From the NCBI GenBank assembly GCA_008671135.1, contig RQAP01000025.1:1-12125 (forward strand): a stretch of DNA of 12,125 bases. The letters are read 5' to 3'. The position numbers and the translations under genes are program-made. Each line of letters starts with the position of its first letter. Within the stretch, counting starts at the first letter, position 1. Shown here in pieces: positions 5,783 through 11,768 of this stretch. The stretch is from Collinsella aerofaciens (GTDB lineage: Bacteria > Actinomycetota > Coriobacteriia > Coriobacteriales > Coriobacteriaceae). The notes under the pieces were generated by a model, which was given only the letters and a program-made list of their open reading frames with translations, searched no databases and was not told where the DNA came from.

Positions 5783-6855
5783 TGCCCGCCTACATGAACG
5801 GGAAGACGGGCTCCTGGTACGTCCAGTGCTACTACAGCGACATCGACGGCAACCGCAAGCACAAGGTGAAACGGGGGTTCGCGACCAAGGGCGATGCCTT
5901 GGCGTGGGAGGCTGATTTCCTGGCCTCTGCCGACGGGTCCATGTCGATGCCCTTCGAGGCGTTCGTGAAGAGGTACTCCGAAGACGTGAGGCCAAGGCTC
6001 AAGCTCAACACCTGGCTCACCAAGGAGCACATCATCCGCACGAAGATAGTGCCGTTCTTCGGGCCGAAGAGGATGTGCGACATCACCCCCAAAGACGTGG
6101 TTGACTGGCAGAACAGGATGGTGGGCTCGTACGACGACGAGGGGAAGCCGTACAGCGGCACCTACCTGAGAACCATAAACAACCAGCTGAGCGCCATCTT
6201 CAACCACGCGGTCAAGTACTACGGCCTGGGAAAGAGCCCCGCCACCCCGACAATCAAGATCGGCGAGCGGAAAGGCGCAGAGATGAGGTTCTGGACGAAG
6301 GAGCAGTACCTCGCGTTCAGCGAGGAGGTGATGGACAAGCCAGCCAGCTTCTACGCGTTCGAGATCCTGTACTGGTGCGGCTTGAGGGTCGGCGAGCTCC
6401 TCGCCCTCGAACCGAACGACATCGACCTTGGAAAGTGCCTCATCCACGTCACCAAGAGCTACCAGCGGATTCGGAGGAGGGACGTCATCACCTCCCCCAA
6501 GACGCCCAAATCGAAGAGGGATGTGGTCATGCCGGAGTTCCTCGCGGACGAGCTCGCCGATTTCCTCGGATCCATCCCTGAGGAGCGGCGCGCCTGCCGC
6601 ATCTTCTGCTTCACCAAAAGCTACCTGCACCACGAGATGAAGCGCGGCTGCGCCGCATGCGGGCTCGAGCCCATCCGGATCCACGACCTTCGCCACAGCC
6701 ACGTCTCGCTCCTCATAGAGATGGGGTTCAGCGCGATCGCCATAGCGGACCGGCTGGGGCACGAGACCTACGAGATGACGCTTCGCTACGCCCGCCTCTT
6801 CCCCAGCAAGCAGTCGGACATGGCAGCGGCGCTCGACCAGGGAAGGAGGCCCTGA
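5782..6855 (+). CDS. int: Tyrosine recombinase / integrase (357 aa)
   Basis: This is the site-specific recombinase that should integrate and excise the element. The N-terminus (about 8-45, GSWYVQCYYSDIDGNRK) is an arm-site binding domain of the AP2-like kind, followed by a SAM-like core-binding domain (about 55-150) and the catalytic domain. Catalytic residues are all present: Arg202 in CGLRVGELLAL, a lysine in SPKTPKSKR (240 or 243), His301 and Arg304 in HDLRHSH, His327 in LGHETYEMT and the nucleophile Tyr336 in RYARLFP. Length is normal. It overlaps xis by 1 base and the following mobC-like gene by 1 base. It is about 2.5 kb from guaA rather than beside it, because the repressor/AlbA_2 operon lies between. 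Confidence 0.95.
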   Translation: MPAYMNGKTGSWYVQCYYSDIDGNRKHKVKRGFATKGDALAWEADFLASADGSMSMPFEAFVKRYSEDVRPRLKLNTWLTKEHIIRTKIVPFFGPKRMCDITPKDVVDWQNRMVGSYDDEGKPYSGTYLRTINNQLSAIFNHAVKYYGLGKSPATPTIKIGERKGAEMRFWTKEQYLAFSEEVMDKPASFYAFEILYWCGLRVGELLALEPNDIDLGKCLIHVTKSYQRIRRRDVITSPKTPKSKRDVVMPEFLADELADFLGSIPEERRACRIFCFTKSYLHHEMKRGCAACGLEPIRIHDLRHSHVSLLIEMGFSAIAIADRLGHETYEMTLRYARLFPSKQSDMAAALDQGRRP

Positions 6856-7241
6856 TGTCCAGGCCGATCGTCGACTACAAAGGGCGCCGGCGCAGCAAGA
6901 CGATAGCGTTCCGGGTCTCGCCGGAGGAGGACGAGGTGATAAACGCCCTCGTCGCGGCAAGCGGCATGACCAAGCAGGACTACATAACCTCCAGGCTCGA
7001 GTGCCGCGACATAAACGTCAGCCCGAACGTGAGGGTCTATAGGATGCTGCGCGACCAGATGAAATCCGTCTACGTCGAGCTCAGGAGGCTCAGGAGCGCC
7101 GACGGCATCGACGAGCGCCTCATCGAGCTCATGCAGGTGCTGACGCGCGTGTTCGTCGACCTCGGCGCCGACGAGCTCGGGGCGGTCGGGGACGACGTGG
7201 CGCAGCAGGACGCGGCGGTTCTCAGGATGGCGAGGGGCTAG
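6855..7241 (+). CDS. Ribbon-helix-helix mobilization accessory protein (128 aa)
   Basis: The first 50 residues fit a ribbon-helix-helix DNA-binding fold of the NikA/MobC kind: strand SKTIAFRVSP (14-23), then two helices ending SGMTKQDYITSRL (36-48). The rest is helical and may form oligomers. Such proteins bind oriT and help the relaxase nick. The ATG overlaps the integrase TGA, with GGAAGGAGG at 6841-6849. The N-terminal extension of the open frame back to 6657 runs inside int and is rejected. Its place in the integrase operon instead of beside the relaxase is unusual. It might bind the palindromic region that starts 5 bases after its stop, or it might be a regulator. Confidence 0.72.
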   Translation: MSRPIVDYKGRRRSKTIAFRVSPEEDEVINALVAASGMTKQDYITSRLECRDINVSPNVRVYRMLRDQMKSVYVELRRLRSADGIDERLIELMQVLTRVFVDLGADELGAVGDDVAQQDAAVLRMARG

Positions 7242-7606
7242 CTCCGCCGGGCGGCCCGGCAAGGGCTTCCCCCGAGCAGCCGACCCTCAGACAGCCTCCT
7301 GGGGGCATTCGCGGCACGGCGGGCTCCGTTCGATCGGATCGCCTTGCCTCCTCCTTGGGCATCAAAGGCTCGCACAGCCGCCCGATGCGCCCCGCAAGGG
7401 TCGCGATGCTTTTCCGATTTCTTTTGCCGCCCGAGAGAAAAGGCGAAAGCGGCAAAACAAAGCGCCCTCCGGGCTTCGGAAAACCAACGGCCCGATGGGG
7501 CGAGGAACGCGCCTTCGCTTCCTCCCTTGCGGGGCGCGGCAGGCGGTGCGGCCCCGATGCCACAAGGCGGGGCAAGGGGCTCCGCCCCAACCGAACGGAG
7601 GTCACC
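7242..7606. other. Non-coding palindromic region, candidate oriT or single-strand origin
   Basis: No supported gene lies in these 365 bases. A perfect hairpin GCCGGG-CGG-CCCGGC (7246-7260) directly follows the mobC-like stop. At 7410-7483 nested palindromes can form a three-way junction. Near the end, GGGGC-TCC-GCCCC makes another hairpin ahead of the next ribosome site. The position between a relaxosome-type gene and the next operon, and the folding potential of one strand, suggest a transfer or lagging-strand origin. There is no nic-site match that I can name. Confidence 0.4.
7410..7483. repeat. Nested inverted repeats forming a possible three-way junction
   Basis: The outer arms TTTTCCGA (7410-7417) and TCGGAAAA (7476-7483) enclose two hairpins: TTTTGCCGC (7422-7430) with GCGGCAAAA (7449-7457), and GCCC-TCC-GGGC (7464-7474). 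All three stems are perfect. The region is locally less GC-rich than its surroundings. Confidence 0.55.
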
Positions 7607-7978
7607 ATGAACACCAATCCCACTCTCCAGGACAGGGCGGTCGAGGCGGCGGCCCGCTTCCTCGAGGTCCGCGGCTACGAGACGCTCGCGACCGGGTGGA
7701 AGTCGCCCGAGACGAGAGGAACCATCGACCTGGTCGCACGCGACCCCGAGTCCGACGACCTCGTGTTCGTCGACGTCTCCGCGCGCCCGAACTCCGGCGC
7801 CGGCTTCGGCGACGGGAGGAACGATCGCGAGACGATGGAGCTGCTCGCGGTCTCCTGGCTCGTCGAGAACGACTTCGCCGAATCGGTCGGCGTGAGGTTC
7901 GACAAGATCAGCATGATTGTCGTCGGAGAGGACCGCGCGCTGCTCAGGCACCACATCAACGCCTTCGGCGAGGCCTAG
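7607..7978 (+). CDS. YraN/UPF0102-like nuclease-fold protein (123 aa)
   Basis: The layout matches the YraN (UPF0102) family of the PD-(D/E)XK nuclease fold: an N-terminal helix with AARFLEVRGYETLATGWKS (15-33), then RGTIDLVARD (37-46) and LVFVDVSAR (52-60). In typical members these motifs read G-E-I-D-L-I and F-V-E-V-K-x-R. Here the first acid is Thr39, Asp41 is kept, Glu is replaced by Asp56 and the lysine by Ser58. The active site is therefore altered and nuclease activity is uncertain. The ATG at 7607 has a GGAGG site (7597-7601). The C-terminal half diverges. It stands alone between two hairpin regions. A role in processing transfer DNA or in Holliday-junction-type steps is speculation. 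Confidence 0.68.
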   Translation: MNTNPTLQDRAVEAAARFLEVRGYETLATGWKSPETRGTIDLVARDPESDDLVFVDVSARPNSGAGFGDGRNDRETMELLAVSWLVENDFAESVGVRFDKISMIVVGEDRALLRHHINAFGEA

Positions 7979-7999
7979 GACCTCCGGCCCGCCTGGGCA

Positions 8000-8027
8000 G
8001 GCCCCCTCCGGACGGAGGGGGCCGTTT
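8000..8027 (+). terminator. Strong hairpin terminator after the YraN-like gene
   Basis: GGCCCCCTCC (8000-8009) and GGAGGGGGCC (8014-8023) form a perfect 10-bp GC-only stem apart from one A-T pair, with a GGAC loop, followed by GTTTG. It separates the YraN-like gene from the par-mob cluster. The T run is short. Confidence 0.7.
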
Positions 8028-8039
8028 GCAGGCGGCTCG

Positions 8040-8070
8040 CCCCATGGCGAACCGCCACCCCATGGCGAAC
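8040..8070 (+). repeat. Tandem CCCCATGGCGAAC repeats upstream of parA (candidate ParB site)
   Basis: Two identical 13-mers, 8040-8052 and 8058-8070, lie with an 18-base period just upstream of the parA promoter. A third near-copy within CACCCCATGGCAAACGG is found at 3471-3487; over 17 bases it differs from the 8056 copy at one position. Direct repeats ahead of a par operon are typical of centromere (parS/iteron) sites. The assignment is inferred. Confidence 0.5.
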
Positions 8071-8078
8071 GGTCAGTA

Positions 8079-8106
8079 TTAACAGAACGTTTCCGTTCTG
8101 TATACT
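8079..8106 (+). promoter_or_regulatory. Promoter of the parA-parB-mob cluster
   Basis: TTAACA (8079-8084) and TATACT (8101-8106) are separated by 16 bases, about 44 bases ahead of the parA start codon. Operator O4 fills the spacer and overlaps both boxes. Confidence 0.6.
8082..8101. promoter_or_regulatory. Operator O4 in the parA promoter (ACAGAAC-N6-GTTCTGT)
   Basis: ACAGAACGTTTCCGTTCTGT is a perfect palindrome with 7-bp arms (8 bp counting the inner G/C pair). It matches O3 at 19 of 20 bases although it is 2.5 kb away, which points to the same repressor acting at both places. Confidence 0.7.
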
Positions 8107-8149
8107 CGGGGTAAACGCCATCGACGATCGCAGAGAGGACGGAGGAAGC

Positions 8150-8911
8150 ATGAGGACGCTCGCGATATCGAACTACAAGGGCGGGGTCGGAAAGACCACC
8201 ACTGCAGTCAACCTCGCCACCATCTACGCCAGGCGGGGCCTGAGGACGCTCCTGATAGACCTGGACCCGCAGGCGTCGGCCACGGACTTCTTCGGGCTCT
8301 ACGACCGCGCCGCGGCCGAGCGTCGGGGAGCCGTCGAGCTCCTCTACGGGAACGCGCCCGTCGGCGACGTTGCCTTCGAAACCGAGGCCGATGGGCTCTC
8401 CGTCGTGCCCTCGACCATAGAACTCGTCGACCAGAACGAGCTGCTCCTGCGCGAGCAGCGCCTTCGCTTCGCGCTCGACGACTGCGCGGGCGACTACGAC
8501 GTCTGCATCGTGGACTGCAGCCCCACGATGAAGCGCCTCGCCTTCAACGCCTACCTAGCCGCTGCGGGCGACGGCATGGTGATCGTGCCGGTGAAGCTCG
8601 ACTCCACCGTCATGCGCGGCACCGCCCTCACGGTCAGCGCCATCGAGTCCATCTCCGACGCGCTGCGCGTGCCCACGCCCGCATGGCGCATCCTGCGCAC
8701 GTGCGTGCCCGGGCTCATGACCAACGCGGAGGCCACCGGGGCCGACGTGCTCGACGCGTACTTCCCCGACAACCAGTTCGCCACCGTCATCCACGCGAGC
8801 TCGAAGGTCTGCGAGGGAAGCTGGCAGTGGCAGCCCGTCGCGGCCTTCAAGCCGAACAGCCGGCCCGCCAAGGACTACGAGGCGCTCGCCGAGGAGGTGC
8901 TCCATGGCTAA
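8150..8911 (+). CDS. parA: ParA-family partition ATPase (253 aa)
   Basis: This is a MinD/ParA P-loop ATPase that positions DNA by cycling on the nucleoid. The deviant Walker A, KGGVGKTT, is at 10-17 with both lysines; Walker A' is LLIDLDPQAS (34-43), and VCIVDCSPT (about 118-126) is the Walker B/switch II region. At 253 residues, with no N-terminal HTH, it resembles the short ParA type (Soj-like, type Ib in size). The ATG has GGAGGAA upstream. It overlaps parB by 8 bases (ATGGCTAA). In an integrative element it would matter mainly for the excised circle or for guiding transfer. Confidence 0.93.
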   Translation: MRTLAISNYKGGVGKTTTAVNLATIYARRGLRTLLIDLDPQASATDFFGLYDRAAAERRGAVELLYGNAPVGDVAFETEADGLSVVPSTIELVDQNELLLREQRLRFALDDCAGDYDVCIVDCSPTMKRLAFNAYLAAAGDGMVIVPVKLDSTVMRGTALTVSAIESISDALRVPTPAWRILRTCVPGLMTNAEATGADVLDAYFPDNQFATVIHASSKVCEGSWQWQPVAAFKPNSRPAKDYEALAEEVLHG

Positions 8912-9833
8912 ACCCACGACATCGGGGTTCACCATCTCCGGGCTGCTCGACAGGAGCGCATCGACCCGCAACGACTACCCCGTCGAGAGGATCCCCATCG
9001 AAGAGATAGCCGATCACCCCGCCAACGCCGCCTACTCGATGGACGAGGCCGGCATCGCGCAGCTCGCGAAGAGCATCGAGGAGGAGGGGCTCACCGACCT
9101 GCCGCTCGTGCGCAAGCTCGACGACGGCGGCTGGCAGATGGTGAGCGGGCACCGCCGAAAGGCGGCCTACGCACTCCTCGCGAAAGAAGATGAGAAATAC
9201 GCCCAGATCCCCTGCCGCGTCATCCGGGGCATCACCGACGAGCAGTCGGTCATGCTGCTGCACGCCGCCAACTACTTCGTGCGCAGCCTCACCGTGACCG
9301 AGCGCGCGGCGGCGAGCCGTGCGCTCGGCGTGGAGGTCGAGCGCATGCGCGCCGAGAACCCCGAGCTTTCCGGCGTGCGCACCGAGGACATCAAGGCGGC
9401 GATCATATCCGAGCAGACCGGACGCAAGGTATCGGGCAAGACCATCCAGCGCCAGGAGTCGCTCGCGCGCAAGATCGAGGAGAGGCTCACGCCCCAGTGG
9501 CGCGAGGCCGCGCTCGCGGACGCGCTCTCGGCGGACGCCGTGGGGATCCTCGCCGATCTGGATTCCGATGCGCAGGACCGGCTCCATGCGACATGGCGGG
9601 CGCAGCCCCTGGGCAAGAAGGAGACGACCGAGTTCCTCAAGAAGTCGACCGCCGAGCCCGCCGCCGAAGAAGACGTGAAGGGCCCCGCGCCCAAGCCCGC
9701 GGCGGCGCTCGCAAGCGCCCTTCGCGCGCTCAGGCGCTACGAGTCGAAGGCGGAAAACCCGCCGAGCGGGCTGGACAGGCAGGTGCTCGAGAAGATCTCG
9801 AGAACGGCCAGCAGGCTCCTTGGACGCATTTAG
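8904..9833 (+). CDS. parB: ParB-family centromere-binding protein (309 aa)
   Basis: The ParB N-terminal nuclease-like/CTPase domain covers about 26-125: VERIPIEEIADHPANAAY, then the conserved SGHRRKAAYALL with GHRR at 82-85. A helix-turn-helix region follows (about 128-195, TVTERAAASRAL to KVSGKTIQRQESLARKI), then an alanine- and proline-rich linker near 250-270 and a C-terminal helical segment probably used for dimerization. The start overlaps the parA stop and has GAGGAGG upstream within parA, so the two are coupled. It should bind a parS-like site; the CCCCATGGC repeats are the best candidates in view. Regulatory roles on the downstream mob genes are also possible. Confidence 0.9.
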   Translation: MAKPTTSGFTISGLLDRSASTRNDYPVERIPIEEIADHPANAAYSMDEAGIAQLAKSIEEEGLTDLPLVRKLDDGGWQMVSGHRRKAAYALLAKEDEKYAQIPCRVIRGITDEQSVMLLHAANYFVRSLTVTERAAASRALGVEVERMRAENPELSGVRTEDIKAAIISEQTGRKVSGKTIQRQESLARKIEERLTPQWREAALADALSADAVGILADLDSDAQDRLHATWRAQPLGKKETTEFLKKSTAEPAAEEDVKGPAPKPAAALASALRALRRYESKAENPPSGLDRQVLEKISRTASRLLGRI

Positions 9834-9838
9834 TCCCA

Positions 9839-9863
9839 TGCAGGCGCCCGAAGGGGCTCCTGC
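9839..9863 (+). terminator. Hairpin directly after parB
   Basis: GCAGG-C-GCCC and GGGC-T-CCTGC pair with one mismatch around a short GAAG loop, six bases after the parB stop. No clear T run follows, so it may be a weak terminator, an mRNA 3' stabilizer between parB and the mob genes, or part of the origin region. Confidence 0.4.
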
Positions 9864-9882
9864 ACCGTTTCCAGCAAGTAGC

Positions 9883-9904
9883 CTATCTCGTATACACGAG
9901 ATAG
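9883..9904. repeat. 22-bp palindrome upstream of mobC-relaxase, candidate oriT element
   Basis: CTATCTCGT (9883-9891) and ACGAGATAG (9896-9904) are perfect 9-bp inverted arms around ATAC. It is strikingly AT-richer than the surrounding 250-base non-coding stretch. Inverted repeats ahead of the relaxosome and relaxase genes are the usual place of oriT. An operator for MobC autoregulation is the main alternative. Confidence 0.5.
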
Positions 9905-10052
9905 ATGGCGGCCTGGGCGCACGGCGCACCCCGCCCCGGAGCCCAGAGCCCGAAGCGGAGGCGACGCCGCCGGGCGCGCGAAGCTGCCGCAAGCTCCCCG
10001 GCCCGCGCCATGCGGGGGATGCCCCGCGCCCCTGGAAAGAGCGCCGCCCGAG

Positions 10053-10078
10053 CCTCCACCGCATCGGGGCGGCGGAGG
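10053..10078 (+). promoter_or_regulatory. Hairpin that could hide the mobC ribosome site
   Basis: CCTCCACCG (10053-10061) can pair with CGGCGGAGG (10070-10078) at eight of nine positions. The right arm contains the GGAGG that serves the mobC start at 10088. If it forms, translation of mobC, and of the relaxase 1 base behind it, would be limited. Confidence 0.4.
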
Positions 10079-10087
10079 ATGCGAAGG

Positions 10088-10516
10088 ATGGAGAAGATGA
10101 CGAAGGTCTTGAGATACGACAACGTGCTGACCGCCCGCGTGAGCGACGCGGACTTCCGCGCGGTCTGTGAGCGCGCCGACGAGGAGGGGCTCACCCGCTC
10201 CGAGTACCTGCGCTACGTCGCCCGCATGGTCGCGGACGATGCCGAGAACGCGAAGCGCGGAGGCGTGCTGCTCGACGGACTCTCAATGCGCAGGCTCTCC
10301 CGCGAGCTCGTCAGGTGGGGGCACCACTACAACCAGGGCGTGCACGCCCTCAACTCCATCAAGTTCGCGCTGGACCACGGAAGGGGCGACCTGGAGTGGG
10401 TGTCCAGCAAGCTCGACGAGTGCGCGCTTCTGCTCGCGCAGGTCGACGAGGGTCGCTGCGAGATGGCGGGCGAGCTTGCCTCGCTCGAAGGCCGTGCCAT
10501 AGTGGGCGGAGACTAG
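10088..10516 (+). CDS. mobC: MobC-family relaxosome accessory protein (142 aa)
   Basis: The N-terminal part is a ribbon-helix-helix (strand NVLTARVSD 12-20, helices to TRSEYLRYVAR 36-46). The C-terminal part has the MobC signature RELVRWGHHYNQGVHALNSI at 72-91, equivalent to the family's LRRIGNNLNQIARALN pattern. MobC proteins bind oriT and open DNA for the relaxase. The ATG at 10088 sits 8 bases after GGAGGA; upstream in-frame codons run through low-complexity GC-rich sequence. The stop is 1 base before the relaxase start, so the two are coupled. This fits its role better than the RHH protein in the integrase operon. Confidence 0.85.
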   Translation: MEKMTKVLRYDNVLTARVSDADFRAVCERADEEGLTRSEYLRYVARMVADDAENAKRGGVLLDGLSMRRLSRELVRWGHHYNQGVHALNSIKFALDHGRGDLEWVSSKLDECALLLAQVDEGRCEMAGELASLEGRAIVGGD

Positions 10517-10517
10517 C

Positions 10518-11768
10518 ATGCCGCTGCTGAAGCCCATAGCCGGCCACACGGGATGCGCCGGCATAAAGCACTACCTCGAGAAGGGAGGGCGCGCCCTCGG
10601 GATCATGGTCATGAACTTCGCATGGCAGGAGGAGCGCGCCTTCGAGGACGTCTCGGCCGCCCCGGCCGGGTTCGACTGGGCGGACTCGATGGACGCGACG
10701 AGGCGCGCCTGCGGCAACGACACCCCGTATCGGGGCAAGCCGGCGAGGACCTTCAAGCATTTCGTCATGTCGCCCGATCCTCAAGACGGCTTGACCGCAG
10801 ACCAGGTGGCGGAGCTCGCGAGCGCCTGGGCGCTCAGGCACTTCGCCGACTTCGAGGCGGCGATTGTCCTGCACGACGACAACGAGCGCAGGATCCCCCA
10901 CGCCCACATCGTCGTCAACAACACCAACCTCGCCACCGAACGCAGGCTGCAGACCCTCGACCCGCTGGAGCTCAACCGCAGCCTTCAGGATCTCGCAGAG
11001 GAACGCGGATATCGCTTCATGCGCAACGACACCGTGAGGGAGGAGGACGAGGGGCAGACGCGCAAGGCGACGCCCGCGACGCTGCAGAGCGTATACATGC
11101 GGCGCGCCGAGCGGGAGATCCAGAAAGAGGGTGGCTACTCGTGGGTCGCAGACATCCGCAACCGGGTCACGGTGGCCAAGGCGCTCGCCCGCAACGAGGA
11201 CGAGTTCATGGCCGTGCTCGAGGCGCTCGAAGTGGATGTTTCGCAGAACTCGGAGAAGTCGTGGCGACGTGACTGGATCTACTCGCTTTCAGACCACCCC
11301 ACCTGGCGCATCGGAGGCGAGAAGCTGGGGCTCTCCTTCGGCCAGGAGGCGCTCAGGCGGCGCTTCGACAGGATCGCCGCCTGGCACCCAGCCCCGGCGG
11401 CATCCCGACGGATACTCTCCGAAGCCGAAAGCGCCATCGAGCTGAACGACCTGTCGGAGCTGGAACGTCTCGCCGGCGCGATAGAGGCGTTCATGTCCGC
11501 GAACGCGCACAGCCTGGCAGACCTCGACAGGAGGATCGAAAGGCTCGAAGGCCGCGCCGACGGCGATTCCGCCGAACGGGCGGAAGCGCTGCGCGAGGTG
11601 CGCGCATACGCGGCGGCGAACAGGCTCCTGCCCGAAACCGCGCAGACAAGGCGGCAAAGGCAGCCGCAGGGCGAGGAAGCGCCCGTCAGGCGCGGCGACG
11701 CGAAACCGCGTAGCCGCGAGACGCAGGCACAGCAGGAACGGCGGCGAGAAAGGAGGGAGCTCCGATGA
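10518..11768 (+). CDS. MobA/VirD2-type relaxase (416 aa)
   Basis: It nicks oriT and leads the single strand into the recipient through a covalent tyrosine link. Motif I is near IKHYLEKGG, with candidate nucleophile Tyr19. Motif II corresponds to TFKHFVMSPDP, with His81. The metal-binding motif III is HDDNERRIPHAHIVVNN, with His119, His128 and His130. These fit the MOBP relaxase family (PF03432). The catalytic domain covers about the first 190 residues. The C-terminal half is helical, ends in a long charged Arg/Glu/Gln-rich tail from about 375 and has no primase or helicase domain. The start codon follows GGCGGAG. It overlaps the next gene by 4 bases (ATGA). At 416 aa it is compact, as in mobilizable elements. 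Confidence 0.9.
   Translation: MPLLKPIAGHTGCAGIKHYLEKGGRALGIMVMNFAWQEERAFEDVSAAPAGFDWADSMDATRRACGNDTPYRGKPARTFKHFVMSPDPQDGLTADQVAELASAWALRHFADFEAAIVLHDDNERRIPHAHIVVNNTNLATERRLQTLDPLELNRSLQDLAEERGYRFMRNDTVREEDEGQTRKATPATLQSVYMRRAEREIQKEGGYSWVADIRNRVTVAKALARNEDEFMAVLEALEVDVSQNSEKSWRRDWIYSLSDHPTWRIGGEKLGLSFGQEALRRRFDRIAAWHPAPAASRRILSEAESAIELNDLSELERLAGAIEAFMSANAHSLADLDRRIERLEGRADGDSAERAEALREVRAYAAANRLLPETAQTRRQRQPQGEEAPVRRGDAKPRSRETQAQQERRRERRELR

Noticed and set aside
5731..6960. Minus-strand open frame (409 codons) opposite the integrase
   Set aside because: The translation has no domain, and the integrase on the other strand has all catalytic residues.
7355..7606. N-terminal extension of the YraN-like protein
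   Set aside because: The extension crosses the palindromic block, translates to low-complexity sequence and ignores the good ribosome site and ATG at 7607.
9905..10087. N-terminal extension of MobC
   Set aside because: The added residues are Arg/Ala/Pro-rich filler from GC-rich non-coding DNA. The ATG at 10088 has a GGAGGA site, and the RHH fold starts there.
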